Part shown: in pieces, positions 1 through 9,953 of the stretch | How positions within the stretch are numbered: the stretch's first letter is position 1 | Layout of the letters: every line of letters begins with the position of its first letter | Assembly (NCBI RefSeq): GCF_027622945.1 | Contig: NZ_JAPZVQ010000004.1 | Span: 62,001 to 126,000 of the forward strand | DNA length: 64,000 nt | DNA from: Glycomyces lechevalierae | GTDB lineage: Bacteria > Actinomycetota > Actinomycetes > Mycobacteriales > Micromonosporaceae | Reading direction: 5' to 3' | The notes under the pieces: model-generated | What the model was told of the DNA's origin: nothing | Seen by the model: the letters and a program-made list of their open reading frames with translations, nothing else | Databases searched by the model: none | Program-made: the position numbers and the translations under genes

Positions 1-259
1 TGAAGTCCGGGACTAGGTCGAAGGGGAGCGCCAGATAGGCGAAGAGCAGGACCAGGCGGACGCGGACGCCGCGTGGCAGGTCCGGGTCGGCTGTGAGGCG
101 CTTCAGGAGCCGGAGGAGGTCCGGGAGGAGGCGCAGTGCTTCGCGCAGGAGCGGGCCGCGTGGGCCGGCGATTGCGAGGGCGATGATCAGAGCGAGCCAG
201 AGCAGCACCAGGCCCCCGGCGATCGCCAGTAGGAGGTCGAGCCACCACCAGTCGGTCAT
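1..259 (-). CDS. DUF1232 (YkvA-type) membrane protein, 3' end outside window
   Basis: Reading the minus strand from the ATG at 259 gives a short protein that starts MTDWWWLDLLLAIAGGLVLL, with a membrane segment at about residues 9-30, then a basic, leucine-rich linker and the sequence LFAYLALPFDLVPDF at the window edge. The YLALPFDLVPDF stretch is the hallmark of the DUF1232/YkvA domain, a small membrane-associated domain of unknown function. A GGGAG ribosome site lies 7 bases before the ATG. It is the last visible gene of the minus-strand group that starts with the GPP34 gene. The C-terminus, usually around a hundred residues in all, lies beyond position 1. Confidence 0.8.
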   Translation of the reverse strand, partial: MTDWWWLDLLLAIAGGLVLLWLALIIALAIAGPRGPLLREALRLLPDLLRLLKRLTADPDLPRGVRVRLVLLFAYLALPFDLVPDF

Positions 260-284
260 CGGACGCTCCCAAGGGCGGCCGGGC

Positions 285-336
285 CGCCTCGCCGTCGAAG
301 TGTCATCGGATGCGACTCTAGGTCGACGGCGAGGCG
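285..336. terminator. Long perfect hairpin between GNAT and DUF1232 genes
   Basis: A perfect 14-base inverted repeat (CGCCTCGCCGTCGA at 285-298 and its complement at 323-336) encloses a 24-base loop. It sits after the GNAT stop codon and before the DUF1232 start, so it could end or attenuate the minus-strand transcript. There is no T-run on either side, as is common for actinobacterial terminators. A second short hairpin (GGCGGC, loop, GCCGCC, 274-288) shares four bases with it. Confidence 0.45.
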
Positions 337-341
337 CGTGT

Positions 342-923
342 TCACGGGTGGGGGCGGTGTGTCACCTGGTGGGCGGGCCGCCACATCGGGTAGAGCGGCG
401 GGCCGCCCTCGCCGATGCGGAAGGGTTCGCCGTGACGCTGGTATCCAAGGGACGCATAGAGGTTCGCGGTCTGCAACGAGACTGCTTCCAGGTATGCGGG
501 GGTCCCGGTGGCGTCGAGGCGTTCGTGGTGTCGACGGAGCATCGCGCTGGCGAGGCCGCGTCCGCGGGCATCTTCGCGGACCCCGACGAGGGCCACATAG
601 TTGTGCGGTTCGGCCGGGTGATGCTCGTCCATGATGCGGTCGAGCTCGGCGAACGCCTCGTAGTGCTTCCCGCAGGCCTCGCGGAGGCGCTCGTCGTAGC
701 CGGGGATCGGCGGTTCGTCTTTCGTCCGGTCGAACCAGACGACCGCGCCGTCGAGGCCTTCGGTGATGACGCCGCCGTGGGCGAGGGCGTGCTCGACGAG
801 GATCGTGAACTGGCCCGCGACGGCCGCGACGCGTTCCTCCGGGTCGTCGATGAGCCAGACCGCGGTCGGCACGTCCCGGAACGCCTCGCCGAGCAGGCCC
901 GCCACGTGATCGGCGCTAGACAC
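342..923 (-). CDS. GNAT family N-acetyltransferase
   Basis: A 193-residue protein starting at a GTG (921-923) that overlaps the stop codon of the upstream permease gene by eight bases, so the two are translationally coupled. The stretch NYVALVGVREDARGRGLASA contains the acetyl-CoA binding R/Q-x-x-G-x-G/A signature (RGRGLA), followed by LEAVSLQTANLYASLGYQ, the usual motif B region ending in G-Y/F. This fold transfers an acetyl group from acetyl-CoA to an amine or similar acceptor. The substrate is not evident. It is a cytoplasmic protein of normal family length, and its position in the permease operon suggests linked expression rather than a known pathway. Confidence 0.85.
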   Translation of the reverse strand: MSSADHVAGLLGEAFRDVPTAVWLIDDPEERVAAVAGQFTILVEHALAHGGVITEGLDGAVVWFDRTKDEPPIPGYDERLREACGKHYEAFAELDRIMDEHHPAEPHNYVALVGVREDARGRGLASAMLRRHHERLDATGTPAYLEAVSLQTANLYASLGYQRHGEPFRIGEGGPPLYPMWRPAHQVTHRPHP

Positions 924-2406
924 CGGCGACCTCCGCCGGTTCGGCCTTGGCTGTAATGAGCGCGGCCTTCGCGCCGTGGCCGATGCCCGCGTACACCTGC
1001 GGGCGGGCCGATTTGAGGAACGCGCCCCAGCCCGCGCCGAGGATCGCCAGGCCCGCGAAGAGGATCGGTACGAGCACGGGCAGCGTTGATCCCTTCTCGA
1101 CACCCAGGAGGGTGTGGAAGTGCAGGATCGACAGGTACAGCACCCACAGGAGTGCGATGACCGAGAGGATCGGGGCGATCCTGCTGGCCCACAGGGATTC
1201 TCCGCGCCGGTCGCGGGCGAAGTACACGACCACGGCGACCGCGCACGTGGCGATCAGGGCGAGCAGGCCGATCCCCGCCGACGTGCTCATGTAGTAGAAC
1301 AGGTGCACGCGCGGGTCGAGGCCCAGGGCCGCCCAGGCGATGATGACCGCGCCGCTGACGGCGGTCTGGGTGAGCGAGGCGGCCACGGGGGCGGAGGTGC
1401 GCGGGGAGGTGCGGCCCAGCCACGCGGGTGCGACGTGCTCGCGGCCGAGCGCGAACAGGTAGCGCGCGGTCGTGTTGTGGAAGCTCAAGGCGGCGGCGGT
1501 GACCGAGGTCAGCAGCATCACCTCGCCGATGATCGCCCACGGGGCGCCGAGCTGGTCGCCGGCGAGGGTGAACATGAGCGAGGGGTCCGCGATCGCGGCA
1601 TCCACGACGCCGTCCGCGCCGACGGCGGCGATGATCGACCACGACGAGGCGATGTAGATGAACGCGAGGATGCCGACGGTGGCGAGGGTGGCCCGTGCAA
1701 CCGTGCGCCGCCGGTCCTTCGCCTCCTCGCCGTAGACGGTGGGCGACTCGAACCCGATGAAGCCGGTGACCGCCAGCGCCAGCATGGCCCCGGCCGCCTC
1801 GCCGCCGAGCGTGGACGGCGACATCGCCGCGAGCGGGACGCCGTCGGCGGCGTTGGCGAAGTTCGAGGCGCTGAACAGCAGGATCACGGCGATCTCGATG
1901 GTGAGGAGGATCGCGAGCACCTTCGCGTTGATGTCGACCGCGCGCGTGCCCAGAAGTCCGATGAGGAGCCACGCGGCGAGTGCGCAAACCCACCAGGGCC
2001 AGTCGATGCCCATGCGCGCCAGGACACTCTGCGCCGTGAGCCCGAGCAGCCCGTACAGGCTGATCTGCATTGCGCAGTACGAGGTCGCCGCGACCCAGGC
2101 GGCTGCCACCCCGGGGATGCGGCCGATGCCGCGCGCGATGAACGCGTAGAACGCGCCCGCGTTCGTGATGTGGCGCGACATCGTCGTGTAGCCGACGCTG
2201 AAGAGCCATAGGCACACCGCGATGATCAGGTACCCGAGCGGGATGCCGATCTGGCCTGCCAGCGCGAACATGACGACGACGCCGCCCGCGATCACCGTCA
2301 GCGGCGTCGCGGCGGTCAGGGAGAAGTGGAGGAGGCTGAGGGTGCCGAGCTTGTCGCGGGCCAGGACGGCTTGCACCGCACTGGGAGGCGAGGACGGAGT
2401 GAACAT
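916..2406 (-). CDS. APC superfamily amino acid permease
   Basis: A 496-residue polytopic membrane protein with about twelve hydrophobic segments. The N-terminal part (LGTLSLLHFSLTAATPLTVIAGG) and the segment ALAVTGFIGFESPTVYGEEA are typical of amino acid-polyamine-organocation transporters: the helix 1 break with small residues, and the FxGFE motif in helix 6. It probably imports an amino acid or amine by cation symport. The ATG at 2404-2406 follows a GAAGGAG-type ribosome site. It lies 38 bases after the GPP34 gene and overlaps the GNAT gene, so the three are probably one operon. The substrate cannot be told from sequence. Confidence 0.88.
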   Translation of the reverse strand: MFTPSSPPSAVQAVLARDKLGTLSLLHFSLTAATPLTVIAGGVVVMFALAGQIGIPLGYLIIAVCLWLFSVGYTTMSRHITNAGAFYAFIARGIGRIPGVAAAWVAATSYCAMQISLYGLLGLTAQSVLARMGIDWPWWVCALAAWLLIGLLGTRAVDINAKVLAILLTIEIAVILLFSASNFANAADGVPLAAMSPSTLGGEAAGAMLALAVTGFIGFESPTVYGEEAKDRRRTVARATLATVGILAFIYIASSWSIIAAVGADGVVDAAIADPSLMFTLAGDQLGAPWAIIGEVMLLTSVTAAALSFHNTTARYLFALGREHVAPAWLGRTSPRTSAPVAASLTQTAVSGAVIIAWAALGLDPRVHLFYYMSTSAGIGLLALIATCAVAVVVYFARDRRGESLWASRIAPILSVIALLWVLYLSILHFHTLLGVEKGSTLPVLVPILFAGLAILGAGWGAFLKSARPQVYAGIGHGAKAALITAKAEPAEVAGV

Positions 2407-2444
2407 GCGGGCGGTGACTCCTTCTTCGGGTGGCGGGGGAGGTG

Positions 2445-3131
2445 TCAGCGGCCGCCGGTGATGGCGATGTCCGCCACCGCGGCCGCCAGGTGCGCCAGGA
2501 CGGCGCGCAGCGCGGCGGGGAGGGCCTGCCGGCGCTTTCCGGCGTACACGCGTGCGCCGGAGGGCAACTGGTTGTAGAGGGGCTTGGAGAGTCCGACGGC
2601 ATCGGTGAGCGCCAGCAGGAACGCGTCCTCGATCGAGAGGTTCGGCTCCGCAAGGGACAGATGGCGGCGCAGCCGCGAGAACGCGGCGTTGGCGATGAGC
2701 GGGTCGCTCGGCTCGTAGCCGATCTCCACGCGCTGGCGCCACCGCGACCGGTATTCGCGGCGGACCATGAGGCCGACCATGGCCATGTGGTCGGCGGTCT
2801 TGGTGTACACGTCTGCGGCCGAGAGGAAGTCGAGCCAGTCGCGGACGCTGAGGCTGGTGCGCTCGGCGCGGACGTGCTCGATGAGCCACAGCGCCAGGGA
2901 GTCCGCCGGCGGCCGGTACCGCTCGCCGTTGCCTCCGTAGTCCATGCACACGAGGTCGACGCCCTTGTCGGCCCAGACGATGAGTTGCTGGGAGAGGACG
3001 AGTTCGGCCAGGAGCGCGGATCCGACGCCGAGCCCGGTCACGCGTGGGCCGGTGGCGGGCTTGTAGGCGTCGTCGAGCGAGGTGATCAGGAGGGCGTCGT
3101 AGACCAGACGAGGCGAGGGCACGTCGGGCAC
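2445..3131 (-). CDS. GPP34 family phosphoprotein (GOLPH3/Vps74-like)
   Basis: A 228-residue protein with GTG start (3129-3131) after GGAAGG. It opens with LVYDALLITSLDD and continues GVGSALLAELVLSQQLIVW, the pattern of the GPP34 domain found in eukaryotic Golgi phosphoprotein 3 and in many actinobacterial paralogs of unknown role. The bacterial members are cytoplasmic or peripheral membrane proteins, often in several copies per genome. It is the first gene of the minus-strand group with the APC permease. An inverted repeat GGTGAT-N7-ATCACC at 3155-3173 lies just upstream in its likely promoter. Confidence 0.8.
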   Translation of the reverse strand: MPDVPSPRLVYDALLITSLDDAYKPATGPRVTGLGVGSALLAELVLSQQLIVWADKGVDLVCMDYGGNGERYRPPADSLALWLIEHVRAERTSLSVRDWLDFLSAADVYTKTADHMAMVGLMVRREYRSRWRQRVEIGYEPSDPLIANAAFSRLRRHLSLAEPNLSIEDAFLLALTDAVGLSKPLYNQLPSGARVYAGKRRQALPAALRAVLAHLAAAVADIAITGGR

Positions 3132-3362
3132 CTGGAGTGGTCCTTCCTATTCAGGGTGATTCATGCGATCACCTTACCGGTGCCGATCAGCCGTTCGTAT
3201 TGGGCATTACCGACAGTTTCTGACAAGAAACCGCAATATTCGTGGAAGCGTGCCCGCGAGGTGAACGGGGGTGGTACCGCTGCCTGTACCGGGCCGTTCC
3301 CGCCTGCTCGTCTCTTCCGCCGAATCCGCGCTTTCGCATTGCGCCGCAGGTGAAACCGGTTT

Positions 3363-3368
3363 TAACCT
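3363..3368 (+). promoter_or_regulatory. Candidate -10 box of a leaderless promoter
   Basis: TAACCT ends six bases before the ATG at 3375 and no ribosome site is present, which is the spacing expected when transcription starts at the A of the start codon. A perfect palindrome AAACCGGTTT at 3353-3362 abuts the box and could hold a LacI-type repressor. Confidence 0.55.
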
Positions 3369-3374
3369 CGGCGC

Positions 3375-4595
3375 ATGCACACCCGAATCCTCACTGCCGT
3401 CGGCCTTTCGCTCGCCCTCGCCGCCGCTCCGGCGGCCGCGGCTGCGTCGCCGCCCGGTCTCGACACCGACCTTCTGGAGTCCAAATTGGAGGCATTCGCC
3501 GCCGCGGCCGACCATTCGGTGGTCGCCGAAGTCCGGGACGGCGACGACGAATGGTCCGCCGCGATCGGCCCGCGCAGCCTCGAACCCGGTGCGGAGGACG
3601 CGAAACCGACCGACAGGGTCCGCATCGGCAGTATCACCAAGTCGATGACCGCGACAATCCTGCTGCAGCTCCAGGAGGAGGGCGCCCTCGACCTGGACGA
3701 CCCGATCGGCGCCTACCTGCCCGGCGTCCTGCCCTATGAGGGCGAGGACGAGCCCACGGTCCGCGAGCTCATGGGCCACCGCGGCGGCGTGCCCGACTAC
3801 CTCGGCCGCATCTACCGGTCGCTCCTCGAGGACGACGACCTCGCCGACTTCTACGCGAACTACCGGACTCATTACCGCTCAAGCGAACTCATCGCCATCG
3901 GCGCCGCGGGCGAGCGGCCGACCGGCTTCGCCTACTCCAACACCGGATACACGGTCCTCGGGCTGCTCATCGAACAGCTCACCGGCGACGACCTCGGCGA
4001 CGTGTTCGCGGACCGCGTGTTCGAGCCCGCCGGTCTCGACCGCACCTATTTCGGCCGCCCCGGCACCTCCGGCCTGCGCGGCCCGCACCTCGACCCGTAC
4101 CTCACCACCGGCGATCCCGAAGCGCCCTATCTGGACACGTCGAAGCTCTCGTACAGCCAGCTCTGGGCCGGCGGGAACGTCGTCTCGACCATGGGCGACC
4201 TCAACGACTTCTACCGGGCCCTGACCGACGGCACCCTCCTCGACCCCGGATCACTCGCCCAGGCGACGGCGTTCGAGGACGCCGGTCGCGGCTTCGACTA
4301 CGGGCTCGGCCTCTTCGGCATCACGCCGGGCTGCGCCGCCGACCCCGACGCGGTCTTCCTGGGCCACAACGGGGACACCCTCGGGCACGAGGCGAACTCG
4401 TTCCACTCCCTCGACGGCGAACGGCAGTTCTCCGTCGCCTGGAACATCGTCGACCGGCACGACACCGCCGACCCCGACGCCCTCGAACAGGCCAGGAACG
4501 AACTCCTCCACGCCGGACTCTGCGGCGCCGAACGCGAGGCGCCGGCGGTGACCGCGACGCTCACTCCCGCACGCCCCGAACCGATCACGGCCTGA
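3375..4595 (+). CDS. Secreted serine hydrolase, beta-lactamase / DD-peptidase family (PF00144)
   Basis: A 406-residue protein with a signal peptide (about residues 1-25, ending AAAAASPP). The serine beta-lactamase-like catalytic set is complete: S86-I-T-K89 (SxxK), Y187-S-N189 (YxN) and H331-N-G (HxG, in place of KTG). Members act outside the cell as D,D-carboxypeptidases, esterases or D-aminopeptidases using an acyl-serine intermediate. Length and motif order match the Streptomyces R61-like group. The start has a leaderless-type -10 box. It converges on the GH74 gene and shares a strong terminator with it. Exact substrate is unknown. Confidence 0.88.
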   Translation: MHTRILTAVGLSLALAAAPAAAAASPPGLDTDLLESKLEAFAAAADHSVVAEVRDGDDEWSAAIGPRSLEPGAEDAKPTDRVRIGSITKSMTATILLQLQEEGALDLDDPIGAYLPGVLPYEGEDEPTVRELMGHRGGVPDYLGRIYRSLLEDDDLADFYANYRTHYRSSELIAIGAAGERPTGFAYSNTGYTVLGLLIEQLTGDDLGDVFADRVFEPAGLDRTYFGRPGTSGLRGPHLDPYLTTGDPEAPYLDTSKLSYSQLWAGGNVVSTMGDLNDFYRALTDGTLLDPGSLAQATAFEDAGRGFDYGLGLFGITPGCAADPDAVFLGHNGDTLGHEANSFHSLDGERQFSVAWNIVDRHDTADPDALEQARNELLHAGLCGAEREAPAVTATLTPARPEPITA

Positions 4596-4610
4596 ACCGA
4601 AAGGCGCCGA

Positions 4611-4637
4611 GCGCGGGACCGAACGGTGGTCCCGCGC
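4611..4637. terminator. Bidirectional terminator between serine hydrolase and GH74 genes
   Basis: GCGCGGGACC (4611-4620), a 7-base loop, then GGTCCCGCGC (4628-4637): a perfect 10-bp GC-rich stem in the 90-base gap between two converging genes. Confidence 0.75.
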
Positions 4638-4685
4638 CCGGCGCGTTCGCTCCCCAGAGAGCGTCCGGCGGGGGCTGGATGACGA

Positions 4686-7061
4686 TCAGTGCGCGATGTC
4701 GCCGTAGATCAGGCCGCGGCCGTTCGTCGCGATGTACACGCGGCCGTACACCTCGGGGTCGCCGGTGATCGACTTCCCGGTCCAGCCCCACTGATGCGCG
4801 TCGTCGTTGATCCGCTGCCAGGTCCGGCCCTCGTCGGTCGAGCGCCAGATACCGCGCTGCCCGCCGGCCTTCGCGGAGGTGTAGATCGCGGGATAGCCGT
4901 AGCGGCTGCGCGCCTTGCCGAAGCCGACCGCGTCGGCCTCTTGGAAGTCCGGCACTCGGCGCCAGGTCCGGCCGCCGTCGGTGGAACGCCACATGCCGTA
5001 CACCGCACCGGTTTTGCCGCCGGTCAACCACAGGTGCCCGCGCTTGCCGGGGACGGCCCGGAACTCCACCGGTCCCTCGGCGGGCAGGTTCGCCGCGCTC
5101 GTCGCGGTGAAGGACGAGCCGCCGTCGGCGCTCGCATAGAAGGCCCCTGCGGCGAAGGCGTACAGGCGGGCCGGGTCGACCCGGTCGGATCGCACGAGCG
5201 CCCCGGCCGGGAGGCCCTCGACCGGGGTCCAGGTCTGGCCGAGGTCGGTGCTGAGCACCGGGGCGGTCGAGCCGTTCCCGGGAGACCAGACGATGACCGC
5301 CCCGTCGGCGCTGACCGCGACGGTCCCGGCGTTCCCCCCGCCCGCGACGCCTTCGAGCCGGGTCGTGGTCAGCCAGGTCGCGCCCCGGTCGAGCGAGACG
5401 CCCACATGCCCGTCGACGTCGCCTTCGACATCGCCCGTGCCGACGATGACATCCGGGTCGAGTCCCGCGAAGTCCAAGGCGCGCCCCGACGTCCAGTTCG
5501 GATGGCGGATCATGGCGCCCGGTCGGTCGAGGTCGGTCTGGACGAACCCGGCGAGGTCGCCCATCGCCGAGACCAGGGTCCCGCCGAGCGCGGCGATGTC
5601 CTGCACCGCGGTCTCCTCGATGCCGTGGACGCGAACGCCCGCCTCGAACGGCTCCACCGGCAGCGCCACCTGCCGCCCGGCGGCGTCGTCCCAGCCCACC
5701 AGCGGGCCCTGCGCGTCCCAGGCGGTCAGGTCTTCAGTGCCCCAGATGGTCCCGCCGATCCACATGATCCGGTCGGAGTCGTGCGGGTCGATCGACACCG
5801 CGTCCATCATCCAGCCGTGCTTGATCGCATACGCCGGACCGTCATCGGCCTTGCCCCAGGTGAGCCATTCGTTTCCGGTGGGGTCCAAGGTGAACCGGTC
5901 GGTGCGCTGCGGCGGCCAGGAGTAGTCCTCGTCCCACACGTAGTCCCAGGCGGTCTGCCACGTCGCGCCGGAGTCGGTCGAGCGGAAGATGACCTCGTCG
6001 GGGTACCAGTGGTTCTCGGTCGCGGCCATGAGGGTCCCGGGGCGCCTGCGGTCGACCGTGAGTCCGCCGAAACCGGGGATGGTCCCGACGGGGTCGTAGG
6101 TCGGGGTGACGTCGGTCCACTCGCCGGTGGCCGGCGACAGGCGCTGGATCGAACCGCCTCTGCCGCTTGGGGGCGGGCCGTTGTAGGGGCCGGGGTTCCA
6201 GCTGGTGACGATGAACAGGTGCCCGTTCTCGTGGTCGAAGGCGGCCCGCTTGGGAATGGTGCGGTTGCCGTCGGCGCTGCCGAGCGCGGCGGCCGCGCCG
6301 GGGACGGGCTGCCAGGTCCGGCCGCGGTCGGTGGAGACGTACAGCGGGTCGTCCGGGTCGGCGACGCCGACGTAGATCCCGCCGGTCTGGTCGAACTCGA
6401 TCCACACGACGCCTTGATTGTCGCCGTTGTAGGCGTCGCCGGGCGTGATGACGAAGTTCCCCGGGTTCGGGAACGCGGTGACCTCGGCCCAGTTGCGGCC
6501 GTGGTCGACCGAGCGCCACAGGCCGTTGCCGTTCGGAGCGCCGAGGTAGACGACGGCGTTGTCGGCGGGGTCGACGGCGAGGCGTTCGCCCATGCCGCGG
6601 CCGGGCATGTTGCCGCCCTGCTTGAACGGGAGCTCCGCCGCGCCCCAGGTCTCGCCGTAGTCGTCGGAATAGAGGACCGCGCCGTCGGTCGGGTCCCAGT
6701 CGTTCGTGTAGGTGCCGGCCGCCGCGTAGACGCGGTTCGGTTCGACGGGGTCGGTGGCGACCGAGACGATGCCGGTCCATCCCCAGCGGTCCCCGCCGAT
6801 CCAGTCGAGGAGCGGCTTCCAGGTCTGGGTGGCCTCCTGCCAGCGGTAGAGGCCGCCGATGTCGGTGCGGGCGTAGATGAGGTCGGCCTCGGTCTCGTTG
6901 AAGACGATGCCGGGGACCCAGCCGCCGCCGTTCACGATCGCGTTGCGCCAGGTGTAGGCGTCTTCGCAGGTTCCGGAGGTCTTGGCTTGCGCCGCAGTGG
7001 GAACGGCCGCAGCTGCAACTGCGGCCGCGCCCAGCGAAGCGGCGAGAGTGCGTCGTCGCAC
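4686..7061 (-). CDS. Secreted GH74 xyloglucanase
   Basis: A 791-residue protein starting at GTG 7059-7061, chosen because AGGAG lies six bases upstream and the product then begins VRRRTLAASLG, a twin-arginine-like signal peptide ending AAQAKT. The mature part is built of repeated beta-propeller blades with SxDxGxTW motifs (for example YSDDYGETW, STDRGRTW, STDSGATW), as in GH74. The N-terminal YARTDIGGLYRW carries the conserved aspartate (D67), and D420 in WMMDAVSIDP is the probable second catalytic acid. GH74 enzymes cut the beta-1,4-glucan backbone of xyloglucan by inversion. No carbohydrate-binding domain follows. It is divergent from the GH3 beta-glucosidase, a natural partner. Confidence 0.92.
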   Translation of the reverse strand: MRRRTLAASLGAAAVAAAAVPTAAQAKTSGTCEDAYTWRNAIVNGGGWVPGIVFNETEADLIYARTDIGGLYRWQEATQTWKPLLDWIGGDRWGWTGIVSVATDPVEPNRVYAAAGTYTNDWDPTDGAVLYSDDYGETWGAAELPFKQGGNMPGRGMGERLAVDPADNAVVYLGAPNGNGLWRSVDHGRNWAEVTAFPNPGNFVITPGDAYNGDNQGVVWIEFDQTGGIYVGVADPDDPLYVSTDRGRTWQPVPGAAAALGSADGNRTIPKRAAFDHENGHLFIVTSWNPGPYNGPPPSGRGGSIQRLSPATGEWTDVTPTYDPVGTIPGFGGLTVDRRRPGTLMAATENHWYPDEVIFRSTDSGATWQTAWDYVWDEDYSWPPQRTDRFTLDPTGNEWLTWGKADDGPAYAIKHGWMMDAVSIDPHDSDRIMWIGGTIWGTEDLTAWDAQGPLVGWDDAAGRQVALPVEPFEAGVRVHGIEETAVQDIAALGGTLVSAMGDLAGFVQTDLDRPGAMIRHPNWTSGRALDFAGLDPDVIVGTGDVEGDVDGHVGVSLDRGATWLTTTRLEGVAGGGNAGTVAVSADGAVIVWSPGNGSTAPVLSTDLGQTWTPVEGLPAGALVRSDRVDPARLYAFAAGAFYASADGGSSFTATSAANLPAEGPVEFRAVPGKRGHLWLTGGKTGAVYGMWRSTDGGRTWRRVPDFQEADAVGFGKARSRYGYPAIYTSAKAGGQRGIWRSTDEGRTWQRINDDAHQWGWTGKSITGDPEVYGRVYIATNGRGLIYGDIAH

Positions 7062-7171
7062 CTGTGCTCCTAGGGGGCGGAGGGACGTTGAGGGTTCGGC
7101 CCGGAGGGCCGTCGGGGGGTTAGTTTGGAGACCCAACATAACAGGACTGGATGGCGCTTGCAAGAAGGCGG

Positions 7172-7184
7172 CGAAAAGTTTTCG
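7172..7184. promoter_or_regulatory. Candidate LacI-type operator upstream of GH74
   Basis: CGAAAAGTTTTCG is a 13-base palindrome with a single central base in the GH74/GH3 divergent region. Its form (CGAAA-N-TTTCG) is that of many actinobacterial LacI-family operators and resembles the palindromes beside the LacI gene at 34347-34393. Which regulator binds is not known. Confidence 0.4.
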
Positions 7185-7274
7185 ACCCGTGGTCGGCGCT
7201 GCATGACATGTGACATGCGAGGTACCGCCGCGCCCCGGAGGCGCCCCTGCTTCCTCCGGCTGAGCCACTGGACA

Positions 7275-7290
7275 TGGGAGCGCTGTTCCA
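7275..7290. promoter_or_regulatory. Possible CebR-like half operator upstream of GH3
   Basis: TGGGAGCGCT (7275-7284) equals the first ten bases of the 14-base cellobiose repressor site known from Streptomyces, but the second half reads GTTCCA, so the palindrome is degenerate. It lies 60 bases before the GH3 start. This is only a suggestion that cellobiose or a related sugar induces the gene. Confidence 0.3.
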
Positions 7291-7350
7291 CTACAGTTCG
7301 AACCAGGTTGGGGCCCTAGTCGATCGCTCACCCCTCGAGGAGCCCGCCCC

Positions 7351-9242
<1,892 letters not shown>

Positions 9243-9246
<4 letters not shown>

Positions 9247-9809
9247 CCGCGGAGGCTCTCGGCGCGGTAGAGGTCGCGGAGGAGGCAGATCTCCGCGCCG
9301 TGGGCCATGACCTCGCGGTTGAGGTGGAGGACGAGGGCGGCCATCGAGAAGTCGGCGAACCAGGCGCCTTTGGGCCCGAGCGGGCGCTCGATCGCTTCGG
9401 CGTCGAGTGCGCGCACGCCCGCGCACCAGTGCCCGTAGGAGGACTCGAGCATGGCGATCGCGTCGGCGGCGGTCGCGGGCAGCGGGTCGGGCCACAGCCG
9501 CAGGTCCCACATGTGCGCGTCCTCAAGGCCCTCATGGGGTCCGAAGAACGAGCGGGCGCGCACGCCGAGCACGTCCCGCCCGATGTGGACCATCCGCCAG
9601 GCGATGGTGGTGACCGGCGGCGGCTCGGGGGCCGGCTCGGCCTCCTCCATCGCGAGCGCGCCGTCGGCGCCGGGCCGCAGGCTCCAGCAGCCGTCGACCG
9701 GCTCCCACAGGTACTCGTCGTCGGTCAGGCCCTCCAGGCGCGGCCGGAGGTGGGTGTCCCAGTAGAACTCGAGCTGCCCGAGGATCAACTCGGGCCATCG
9801 CACCGTCAT
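9243..9809 (-). CDS. DinB superfamily protein
   Basis: A 188-residue cytoplasmic protein beginning MTVRWPELILGQLEFYWDTHLRPRLEGLTDDEYLW. The early helix with LxFYW and the L-T-D-D-E-Y-L-W-E-P pattern are those of DinB-like four-helix-bundle proteins of the DUF664/DinB_2 type. A histidine triad often binds a metal in this fold; here candidates are H77 in VHIGRD and the H of YGHWCAG. Many members use mycothiol or bacillithiol, but no substrate can be assigned. The ATG has no ribosome site; TAGGGT at 9817-9822 ends seven bases upstream, so the mRNA may be leaderless. Confidence 0.8.
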
Positions 9810-9940
9810 GCCCCCGACCCTAGAGCAGCGGACCGACGAAGCGCCGCGCCTCGCGCGGGGACCATTGCACCGCAGGTTGAGACTTCTCGACCTCGGGTCG
9901 CGCGTGCACCCATGCAAAGGCTCAACTGAACCTTCAAGGA

Positions 9941-9946
9941 TAGGTT
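9941..9946 (+). promoter_or_regulatory. Candidate -10 box of a leaderless promoter
   Basis: TAGGTT ends seven bases before the ATG at 9954. The divergent DinB gene has an equivalent box (TAGGGT, minus strand, 9817-9822), so both genes of this 144-base gap may be leaderless. Confidence 0.45.
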
Positions 9947-9953
9947 TGAGGCC

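Noticed and set aside
9921..9950. Imperfect hairpin (CTCAA...TTGAG, AACCT...AGGTT) just before the Ere-like start, as a possible macrolide attenuator.
   Set aside because: No leader peptide is visible, the stem needs a three-base bulge, and the TAGGTT box suggests the transcript starts at the ATG, so the hairpin would not be transcribed.
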